This document shows positions 13,601-25,600 of a DNA stretch of 64,000 nucleotides, one piece after another. The stretch's first letter is position 1. Each line of letters starts with the position of its first letter. The stretch spans positions 23,606,257 to 23,670,256 of the forward strand of contig CM070873.1 in assembly GCA_036365515.1 (NCBI GenBank), given 5' to 3'. The translations under genes and the position numbers were made by a program. The notes below the pieces were generated by a model. It ran no database searches. It was not told where the DNA came from and saw nothing but the letters and a program-made list of their open reading frames with translations. This DNA is from Torymus aiolomorphi. Lineage: Eukaryota; Arthropoda; Insecta; Hymenoptera; Torymidae.

Positions 13601-16600
13601 AATCGGCGAGGAGAAAAATTGCGCGCGCGTTAGTGTCGGCTAATATCGATTACGCACGGACTGAAGCAAATCAGATTTCCGCTGCGAGTGGCGGCAGGTT
13701 CGTCGAACTGCGCTGCCTTTTTTTTCTATTATTCGCTGTAATTTTTTTTTTTTTTTCGATGTTGGATGCGAACTGCGGTTAGTGCTCTTTTTCTGGTTAT
13801 TTTAGAGGTAAAAATAGTTTAGGAGTTTAGCAGGTGGGTTGTTGTGCTGGTAAGTGGTTAAAGAGGTCGTGGTATTTTTAGCGCGAGAAAGGTTTCAGCT
13901 TGGCAACAAGTAGAATAATTAATGCATAATTTTACAATATTCTTTATAAGAGGATAAAATCTTTCTGTTTTTTAATTAATGCTTGCCTTAATTAACGCAG
14001 GAAGGTGTAAAAAAACGTTAATAAAGTCAATTTGGAAGATTATGTTTTCAAGAAGTTTCCCTCATTCAATGCAAAGTTTCTACTTCCAAATTCAATACAA
14101 ATATTCTCTTGACTCTTGGAATAATAATTACTTTGTTAAATGAGAGTAGGCGTATTTAAACATAATTAACTTCAGCAATGAATTCCACTCATGCTTAACC
14201 AAACATTGGCTTCTCCAATCCTTTATCCATCCCACTATTTCATTTCAAAAGCAAATTGCAAAACCTTAATTATATTCGCGCATTCTTTGACCTAAAGCTA
14301 AGATTGCTATAGCAGAGTTGGCTGTTGTGACATGAAACGCTTATGTTACGGATTGTTTGTCGACAGCTGAACCACGACGAGGACAAGACGCGGGAGGAAA
14401 TCCTGTCGCTGATCGCCCACCACGTCACCGCCGTCAACTACATCTACCGGGACACCAAGTTCGACGGCAAGATCGAGCACCGGAACATCAAGTTCGAGGT
14501 CCAGAGGATAAAGGTGAGTGTCGATGCTGTCGTTGTTCTTTTCGATGATACATTACGTGTAAGGTAAAAGTACCAATTGCAGAACATGTCCCTGTTAGTG
14601 GAACAGCTAAAAAATCACATAATCCGTGCGTCTCGTAGAATAGCAAAAACTAAAACCAATGTGTTTGAGAATAATTTTCGTTTACTTCAGTTACTTTTCA
14701 CAATAAATATATTTTTAGACATATTTAGTATTTAAAAAGAAATTTTAATCGCTTATATTTGTATGTTTGTCTGAAACTTATAGGTTATGTTTCTTGCATA
14801 TTTCAGATGCAAAAACTTTATGAGTTATAGTAATTATACTACTTACGATAGCGTAGATCATAAGGAAATATATTTGGTACTTACTAATCAGAATATACCA
14901 TAAGTAACAAACTGTGTGCTAATATTAATATAATTAACCTTTAGAGGGCCGGAAAACCACTAAAATGGCACACCCCCTTATCGACACTTTGTCTACGTTC
15001 AATCAATAATATAAGATACCTTTTGTCCCAATTTTTTAAGGTGAATTTCCCTCTCAAAATCCCGGCCCTCTAAAGGTTAAACGTGTTTCACTAATGGGAC
15101 GTATGTAAAAGTCCATGTCCCTATTTGACAATACTTGAGTAGCTGTACCAAATATGAAACATCTTTTTTTCGATGAGAAAACTAATATAATTCCTCAAGT
15201 ACATCAGAAAAATCAAATCTACTATTCAAAAGCTTCCTTTTGAACTATAACACATATCATAAAAGTAACTTGTTTCGATGTATCGTTAAAATAGTAAAAG
15301 GCTTGAAAATACCATTCCACAACACGGACATTTCGACTAATGTCTTATTTTATTATTATAATTAACAATTACCATCAAATGGAATGTTTTAAGTTCATTT
15401 TTATTAATTAAGCTCTACTTCATCAACAGATGCAAAAATTTTGTATATTTTGATTTTAATTTATTTTAATATAAAGAAAAACTGATATCACCACTGAAAA
15501 ATGTTCCACAACTGGTACTTTTACCTTATAGAGTTAGGGGTTCGGTAATAAGTTAATTTGTAAAGGGTTTACAAAGTGATTGAGTTATCATTCTTCGGTT
15601 GGAAATACTTTACTGTTACACAAGTATGTAAAATAGTATAATTATAGGAAACTTCTAACCAATTGAGATTTTTAAAATTCAACTTATACTTTTTTCAATT
15701 AATCTTCTGACGGCCCACTGCATTTGAATTTTTCATTTATACAAGAATAAAAATTGTAAGTGATATGTTAAATTTTTTAAATTATTAAGGTACCTGCTTG
15801 GACTTTTGCAAAACTTGAGGCTATACCCACGAAAAATCATTTCAATCAATCAGATTCATTTATTCGGTCACTTTCGGTCGGTAAAGTAGGACTACGACTT
15901 ATGTTTTACGAGATTCTTTTACCGTAGGTTATAAAACTACCCCCTAACTCTTTAAAAGTTTCATACAAATTCTTTAAAGATACTTTCGAAGTTTGCGAAG
16001 TTCCTTAAAAAAGTTGCTTGATTCTTTCAGACGACCTCAATAGTTCTGCCACTTGATAACCTAATATTTTACAAACAGTTATCCTAACATGCAATCGAAC
16101 TCAGCGAGATCCGACAACTCGCTTCCACCATTGTCGGCTTTACCTTTTCCAGTGCCCCTGGGCAAATTTTTTCATGACGCCCCTTTAAGGAATTCAAAAG
16201 ATAGAATTTATAAATCTTTTGATATAGCAAAGTTAAAAAATTTTGAACTTCAAGTTATTTGAAAAAGTTTATACTGTATAAACAAAAATTTAATTATCAA
16301 AATTTCTATTATCATATAATCACAAAAGTTAATCAAAATTATTTTAAATAACTTAAATAGTATATAAAAGATTTGGATGGAAATTTTTATTGTAGATATA
16401 AGGAATGCACAAAATGTTGTAAAAAGTTAATAATTGAATAAACTCCAAAATCTAAATAGCCGGGGGATGCGAGTTCCGCGTAGAAGTAAAAGGAACGCAG
16501 ACGAGCCGAAAAAGCGAGTTAATTATTGAAAAAATAAAAAACCAAAATAAACGGGTGTCGGGATGCCTTCCTCTTCTACGTGGAACTCGCATCCCCCGGC

Positions 16601-19600
16601 TATTTGGGGTTTGTAGTTGATTACATATTCAACTTGCTTTCTCCCGCCCGTCTGCGTGCATTCCTCTTCTACGTGTAACTCGCTTCCCCAACTATTTGGG
16701 GTCTGTAGTTGATAACATATTCAACTTGCTTTCTCCCGCCCGCTTGCGTTTATTTCTCTTCTATATGGAACTCGCATCCCCCGGCTATTTGGGTTTTGGA
16801 GTTTACTTAATAATCAACTTGCTTTCTCCCGTCCGTCTGCGTGCATTCCTTTTCGACTTGGAACTCGCATCCCCCGGCTATTTGGGTTTTGGAGTTGATT
16901 AAATAATCAACTTGCTTTCTCCCACCCGTCTGTGTGTATTTGTCTTCTACGTGGAACTCGCATCTCCCGGCTATTTGGGCTTTGGAGTTGATTAAATAAT
17001 CAACTTGCTTTTTCCCGCCCGTCTGCGTGTATTCCTCTTCTACGTGGAACTCGCATCCCCCGGTTATTTGGGTTTTGGAATTGATTAAATAATCAACTTG
17101 CTTTCTCCCGTCCGTCTGCGTGCATTCCTCTTAGATTTGGATCTAGCATCCCCCGGCTATTTGGGTTTTGGAGTTGATTAAATAATCAACTTGCTTTCTC
17201 CCTCCCGTCTGCGTGTATTCCTCTTCTACGTGGAACTCGCATCTCCCGGCTATTTGGTTCTGGAGCTTTGGAGTTTTCCCCCAGCTATTTGTGTTTTGGA
17301 GCACCCCTACCAGCCCGGCGCCCTAGGGCGCCGCCCGACCTCGCCCCCCCCTAAGGCCGGCACTGGCTTCCACCCCAATACGTAAAAATCCATACAACGA
17401 GCATAAGTGCAAAATTCAATTCGCTCTCTAACCTCGTTTGTCCCTTTCTCTCGCAGATCGACGACGACAGCTCGTGCGGCCAGCCGCAGAGCTACGGCGA
17501 CCAGAATCCCTTCTGCATGGAGAACATCGACGTCAGCAACTTCCTCAATCTCCACTCGCTCGGCAACCACGAGGACTTCTGCCTGGCCTACGTCTTTACC
17601 TACAGGTTCGTACGATGATGCGCTTTGTCATGTGGATGATGAGATTTTACCGGCCGGCGGTAATTTCGTGATGATCGCCGTGTGTTAGTGGTTTTCTGAA
17701 ATGGCGAAAGTTTTAGGAAAAGATGGGGAAGTTGAGGGATGGATTGATTTTCATTTTTTGCCAAAGACTAAAATATTACAGTTTGTAGTTACTAATCTTC
17801 TCTGTATTATTGGACCTATTTTTTTTCCATTAAGAAACCATTTTCTCTTAAATGGTTTAAAATCTTGGTATTATTGGATATTTTTTTCGTTAAAAAACAA
17901 TTCTCTTTTAAATGGTTTAAAATCGGCGCTAAATGCTTTTATTAAAAAAATTACATACGAAATGAAAAATATTGCAGAAAAAAATGTGTACGAAATATTC
18001 GCTAAAATTTTATTCCAATATTCGCTGAACGGCAATATATATTAAATTTTCAAAAATAAATCCGCAAATTCTCCGATAAAGTTTTATATAAGTTCATCAA
18101 CGAAAATAATTTAAATGAAAAAAAAATTCAATTCTCAACCGAACGAGTTCAGTGACGGTATAACGTGCAGCAGAATAAGTACGATCGAGTCTAAATATAA
18201 CCCACGACGCCCGATGAGTATATAGCTGTAGGCGCTATAGCTGCTGTGCGCTACTCGCGTGCGGGCCAGTAGTAAACGGCGCGTTTAGTCGGACAGTGGC
18301 GCGCGTTCAGCGGCTTTAAGCGGCCTCGGCTCTCGTAAGACGTTCATTGTGTTACGGTCTCGTTACACATTGAGTAAAACTAATGAACAATGCGCGGTTA
18401 AAAGGTTAAATGGTTTTTATCGCGGCTCAGGGATTTGCGGAGCGTTTCGTTCTGTGGGATTCATTTAAAAGATATTTTTTAGATTTGTTTTAAACGTTAA
18501 ATGATTACAAACATTGTAAATAGTTGTAGTGATTTTTTGGTATTGATATTTGGATACTGGTTATTATGTTTTAAATGATATATTATACATTTAATAATAA
18601 TACACTTTTTATTTATACAATTATTATAATAAACGTTACGTCATAGTCTCAGTGTTCCATTCATAGCTTTTTTTACTACAATTTACTATCTAAGTCGTAC
18701 TACAACTTATTTTATATTCGTATTAGGCTTGGTGTTTCACGATTTAAAAGTTAATCTTTACAAAATGTATAATAAAGGGAATCGTTTCGGTTAATGCGCT
18801 ACTACTTATCTTTGTGAGCACTTGAAGAACAAAACTGTTATCTAAATTACAGTATAATAAAAAATATGAAAATTAAGTACACCATAATAATAAAAGTTGG
18901 TAATTTCCAACATCTATCAGTTTCGCTAAGCTTTTACTTGATTTTCCACTACAAAAAGAGTCGCTAAATCTCAAAAACAAAAAAACAAAATTTTCTCAAA
19001 TTCCTCTCCCCAATCGATAAAAAAAACTCCTTTGCCATCCCTACCAAATATACCACACCAAAATAAAATTCCAAATATCCACAGGGACTTCACGGGCGGC
19101 ACCCTGGGCCTAGCCTGGGTGGCCTCAGCCTCGGGAGCCTCAGGCGGCATCTGCGAGAAGTACAAGACCTACACGGAGACGGTGGGCGGCATGTACCAGT
19201 CGACGAAGCGCTCCCTCAACACCGGCATCATCACCTTCGTCAATTATAATAGCCGTGTGCCACCTAAGGTTTCGCAGCTGACTCTCGCTCACGAGATCGG
19301 CCATAATTTCGGCTCGCCGGTACGTATATTATGGGGTGTCTTTGGTATGTGATTGGGTTGTTGTTGTCTTCTAGGACTGTTTATCATTTATGTTGAGGTA
19401 CTTTTAAGAATACCTAACTATCTTGTACAAGCATTTGTTAAACTATTCCTAACGAAGATTTTCAGGCCATTTTGAGAATATCTCTATTGCCGTTGTTTAT
19501 TTATGCTATACATTATGTCGAACTTCAAATAACGTTAGGGTTGTATCATGTTTACATGTAAGTACTCTTTTGTGATGAAAAATGTAATAAAATATTTGAA

Positions 19601-22600
19601 AACAACTGACGATAAGTTCCTTTGATTAATAATAGGAAATAATAAAGAACAGACATTCTTAAGTTAATTTTTGGTCAAATATGGTAAACATTTAAAACTC
19701 ATTTACGATTTTCATACAATGCATTGTAACATTTAGGATGAAATGCCAAAAATTAAAAAATATACACAAAGTGGGTTGATTTTATTTCGCAGTCATAATA
19801 GATTTATGAACTTATTTCAATGTAATTCTGGAATAGAGCATTTCAAATATTAAATCGGAAGCTATTTTCATTTCTTCCAACCCTGTTTAACCTTTTCAGG
19901 ACGGGGATTTTTATGTTGAAATTGGACTTTTTTTACTCGATATTTATACATAAAATCAAAGAATTTGTCACGTCGAATGCCTGGCAAAAATGGTGGTCGA
20001 AATTTCGACCAGTCCCGTCCTTAAAAGGTTAAAGACTTTGAAACTCTATTCTCGGTACTGGGCAGTTTTTTTTAAAGTAGACCATGGACAGTAGGGCTAT
20101 TATATTAAAAAGAAACATCAATTTATTTAATTTATTGAAAAACAACCCAACAATATCGTTCACTTGAAAAAAATACCTCTAACTAATCACCTTTCCCTCA
20201 CCCCCCACAGCACGATTTCCCGGCGGATTGCAAGCCCGGCGGCCTCGATGGCAACTACATAATGTTCGCCTCGGCGACATCGGGCGATCGTCCCAACAAC
20301 AGCAAGTTCAGCAAATGCAGCATCGGCAACATCAGCAACGTCCTCGACGCGATAGTCGACAACAAGAAGCGCAACTGCTTCAACGCCTCGGCGGGCGCGT
20401 TCTGCGGCAACAAGATCGTCGAGGCCGGCGAGGAGTGCGACTGCGGCTACGATGACGACGAGTGCGTCGACAAATGCTGCTATCCCAGGCAGCTGTCCGT
20501 CCTTGAGAGAATCAAGAATCAGACGGCCAAGGGGTGCACGAGAAAAGCTGGCACGCAGTGCAGGTGGGATAAACGTTTTGGGTATTGTTGGTAGTTGTTT
20601 TGGGTTGGGTGAGATGAGAGTAAAGATCATGGGTGTCCCTGTTTTAATTAAAAGTCAGAAATTGTGCCTAGATGTTATTTGCTTTACTATCTGAAAGAGC
20701 TTTCGGAAAATAATTTTAAAGATATTCGATTGGGAACCACGTAAATTAACTTAAAATATGTGTATACAATGCATAACAGTTTAGAAAATACAAAATAACT
20801 GGGTAGAAAATAATAATAGAACAACACAATCTTTAAAAATTTATCTAGGCGACTATTTGAATATTTAAATACTTTAGAAACGGTACGTTTAACTGCATGT
20901 TTTCGTGCAAATATAGAATAATTCAAACCGATTAAATCATAACCATTAATTTTCATGATTTAAAGATGTGAAATAAAGTTTTGCAAATTTAAAATCATTG
21001 AAAATATGTACCCGTGTGAATAACTTCGTATTATTTATTAAAACAGACTTCAGATGATAAAATTAACATTCATTTTAAATAAAGTTATTTTTTATAACAC
21101 TCTAGAAATAATTACCAAAATATATTACACCGACATGGTAAATTATGTCGAGATGGTATGCGATTAGCATACAACACATTATGAATTTTAAAAATGTGCT
21201 TTACTAATTCTACCGTATTTCCCCTAAACAGTCCAAGTCAAGGACCCTGCTGCTCGAGTGAAACGTGCACGTTCGTGCCGTTCTCGGTCAGTGTGCAATG
21301 TAGGGCCGAGTCAGACTGTAGCTACAATTCTGTGTGTAACGGTCGGAGCTCCGAGTGTCCGTCGCCGCTGCCTAAAGCTAACAAGACCAGATGTAATGAG
21401 GGCACGCAGGTAAACATTTCTGCTGATTCTTTACGTGATTGCAATAAGAGATTTCAGATTTTCAGGCGGATTTCAGTGTAGATTGTTATTGAGAATATAT
21501 GAGTTCCAAGAAGTTCACGTCGTTTCAGAGCATACCATTGACAGAATTTAAAAATTATTACATTTTTTTCTAATGTTACACGTGTCAAGGAACGAATGTC
21601 AATCAAGTCAAATTTTTAGTTTTTGAGTGAAATATCTGCCATATTAAATTTTCATTGACAATTCTGTATTGTTAATAAAAGAGTAAATTAATTAATTTTA
21701 ATAAATAAATTAATGAAAAAATAAATAAATTTATTTTGTTAAATAAATTTATTTTAATAAATCAATTTATTTAATTTTATTAAATAAATTGTTAATAAAA
21801 TACATGTTTGAGGATAACCACTAATTCCTGTTTCTCTCTTCTCTGCAGTTGTGCATCAACGGCGAGTGCACGGGCTCGATCTGCTTAGAGTGGAATCTGA
21901 CCGAGTGCTTCCTCACAAGCAACATCATTCCGAACATCGACAAGCGAAAGCTGTGCGAGCTGGCTTGTCAGAACGGCACTGACACATCGACATGCCGCAG
22001 TACCAGTGAGTTCGCCCACCTGGTGAATCTGACCAAGGGTGGGATAAGTCTGCGACCCGGCTCGCCTTGCGATAATTTCCAAGGCTACTGCGATGTGTTT
22101 CTCAAATGTCGAGCGGTGGATGCCGAGGGACCGCTCGCCAGGCTGAAAAATATGCTGTTTAACAAGGAGACGCTCAGGGGCATGGCTGTCTGGATCACGG
22201 TGGGTTGTGTTTTTTCTGAACTAGGCTTCGGCTGATATTTAAGGGGTTTGAGCGTAGTGTGTTTTATATTGTTGGAATGTATTAAGAATTTTATGGAGTT
22301 GTTTATTTTTATTGATTTCTGGAAGTTTATACTTCTTTATTGTCTTAACAATTTTGTTTGGTGTTTAAAATCTCAAGAAAGTACAGAGCAGTCAAAATAA
22401 TAAAGAAAACTCTGTAATCTAATGAGAACAGTAATGCATTTGAAAATATTTATTATTGCAGACTCTGATGTATACTAACTTATTTATGACTTTCCATTTT
22501 AAGAATGACTTTGAACAGAAATTAATGTGACCTAAAAATCAATATTTTGATGGTCAAATATAATCTTTCGCGTATTAAATGATTAATCATTTTAATAAAT

Positions 22601-25600
22601 TTGCAATAATAAATATTTCACTAAATTTTATTAAATGAAAGGATGAATGGTTTTTATATTGTATAAATTACAGTAAAAGCGTTGGAAGACAATTTTAAAA
22701 ATTTCGCATATCCTTCTTGGGGATTATTTACTACTTTTTCGAGTTGTTATTTTAAAATTTTTTTATGATTGGTAGTACAAAAAATTATTTCACTTTTAAA
22801 ATGGATTTTGTTCACAAATGTTAATTAAGAATATTCCACGTGTTTTTCCTTTTTCTATTTTCTTTTTGAAAATAAATACATCTCAGTGTCCATTACGAAA
22901 ATTTTCCATAAATATGTACTAATTGCGACTGTGTAATTTAGGAGTACTGGTGGGCTGTACTGCTGATGGGCATTGGCTTCATCATTTTCATGGGCTTGTT
23001 CATCAAGTGCTGCGCCGTTCACACGCCATCGAGCAATCCCAAGAAGCCACCTGCGAGACATCTTAGTGATACTTTCCGAAGGCCAATGAACACATTAAGA
23101 CGAATGGTAAGTTAGTATCTATTCTTACAAGAATGGATCTATTAATGTTAGATTTAATTAAAAATTCCCCTTTTTATTAATATTTACTAAGATATAGTCA
23201 TGGTAAATCTTCAACTGCCGAACTCTAATTGGTAATTCGGAAGTTAATTTCGATAAAAAATTAATTTAGAAGAATACATTCATTTCCTTAAAACATATTA
23301 CTTTTAAAATAAAGCGGTAATTATGAGCTTAATATATAATTCTTAATAACACGACGTTTCTTGCTTTTATCAGGTATCTTATTTTAAATTCAGCCTTTTA
23401 GGTGAAACAAATCTCGGTTATGAACGTGTGATGAATGACAGAACACTTATTTTCTATATTAGATTAGATGAACAGCGATTTTTTAAACTATTTAAAAAAT
23501 TATTGCCACCATATAAACACAAAAATGAAAGCAAAACCGCAATATTCCAATAAACTTCAATGCTTATACGAAATTCTCGATTATTAAGGAAATTGTACAT
23601 ACTTCTCAACATTATTATTCCCAACAGTTACGTAGATCAAGAAAATAGCTGTCTAGAATAATTTTATCATCCTTCAAAACCATTATAATCATTTGCCCAG
23701 AAAAAAATAGCACACACCAATGTACAACTCATATTGGCTTACTAATAAGAAAAAAAAAAAAAAAATCACGATCCATTATTCGGCTTACGCTTGGTCGACT
23801 GCATGAAATATGTGCACTCATTCGCCGCCATCATTCACCTTTCTTTTCCCTTTACAGCGACACCCCCACGGCGGCGGCGGAGGCGGAGGCGCGCGGAGCG
23901 TGCCACCGCGCCAGGGCGAGCGAGGCGGCCACGGCACGCGCGGCCCGTCGCACGGCTACGGCGAGGGTCGGGGCGCCCAGTACTATCCCAAAGGTACGGG
24001 TGATTAAGACACTCGCGCGCACGCGGCAGCTTGCTAAGAAGGTGGATTGGGGGGTCGTGTGCAGACGCGCGGGCACGATGGGATTCTTGCTGGTGTGCTC
24101 GGAACGTGGGCGGCATTTTTTTAACGGCTGTGGGTTTGGGGTTTGGTGCATGTTTGGGTTTAAAACGGTAGAGGGTTTGTATTTGTGTATAGATTGTAAG
24201 GATAATGTTGTTGAGTGACCGAAAGTATTCGAAATATTTTTAAAAAGTTATGTGATTTTTTAACGTTGGTTTCTTGCGAAATATTTCAATGAGAATGAGA
24301 ACAAACTAGACATGACATTTAGGACCAATGTTACAAAAACTACTTTTTGAACTTTTAATTGTATAAGATATTTCTTACGAATAAGATTGAAGCAATCGAT
24401 CAAAAATTATAATAAAATATATATTTCAGATCAATTAAAATTTGTTTTGCCTTGTTATTAATGTTCTAGTTGTAAATACTGTTTTTCATTGTATGTGTTT
24501 TTATTCGTATTACTGTTTTCGACGTCATTTCATATTTTTTATTGAAAATTCTAACTAAACTGTTCTGCTATTCATTTAAACTTATTCTACTAACAATTGT
24601 CAAAGGTCAAAGTTTTGTTACGTGATGAATCATCTGTCCTTTCACGTAATTAATCACAAGTCATGCCACGTGAGAATCGGATCATGTAACGATTCATTAA
24701 CGTCATTCGATTTACGAAGCCTGCACAATCGAGCAAAAACGAAAAAGAATTAAATAATAATAAATCACTTTTAATTACATAACGAATACACGTTTCAACG
24801 ACATTAATTTAAATACCATATTTTTGCAAAACATTACAAACGCAAGCAAGAATCCCTTCGAGCCGCCCGTTAATTCGCACCACGTCATTACCGCGCGCGA
24901 CAATCATTATCATCATCCTCCCCTTTCTCATAATCTCTCATTGTGCGATGATGGTCCGTTTGTGCAACTTCGTCTACATATACATTCATATTATTATTAA
25001 ACATACATATATATATCTATATATATTTTTTCATAAATGTGTGTATCATATTTTTCTTTATCCTTTCTGTTTCTCTCTGTGTGTTCGCTCACTCATACTG
25101 TATCTTCTCACCGTCATCTCTTCTTCTACTTCTTCTTCACCACCCAATCATCACCCGACACTGCATCTAACGCTACAGCGGAGGTGAGCTGGAGCCGAGA
25201 ATCGTAAAAGATTCATGTCCATGTGTATACTTACTTACTCATTTTCGCTTCTTTCTCACTTTCACATTTATCCATATGCTTACCTGCATGTCTCATCATA
25301 TCGTGAACATATCATCATCTTTGATAAGTTAGATAATGTGTTGCTGTTGTTTTAAATGTGATGCACCGATACATTTGTGCAATGACGAATGATATATATA
25401 ATAGATTGATTTGTAATAGTAATTCGAATGTGATTTAAAATTAAGTATTGCATATATATATTAGAAGTATTTAATCACTGTCAATAATACATATTTAACC
25501 AAATATATTTACTATATAATAATTAATATTAAGATAAACGAAGAAATGATAAAGGTAAAATGTTCTTTAATTGAATTTGTATTTTGAAAAAGAATTCCGT

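Larger units (their letters stand above)
16150..17365. mobile_element. Possible hAT-like element carrying a 93-bp tandem array
   Basis: The left boundary is CAGTGCCCCTGGGC and the right boundary ends GGCCGGCACTG, so both outer ends read CAGTGCC inward, as in hAT elements. GC-rich subterminal sequence includes the palindrome GGCGCCCTAGGGCGCC at 17319-17334. The interior is the tandem array at about 16560-17260. No clean 8-bp duplication is visible, so the boundary assignment is tentative. Confidence 0.4.
14514..17456 (+). other. kuz intron with two transposon-like elements
   Basis: Contains a TTAA-bounded MITE (14934-15080) and a repeat-filled element (16150-17365) ending about 90 bp before the next exon. 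No coding sequence is recognised in the rest. Confidence 0.85.

Noticed and set aside
17701..18045. 114-codon + frame in a kuz intron
   Set aside because: AT-driven Lys/Phe/Asn-rich translation with no conserved pattern.
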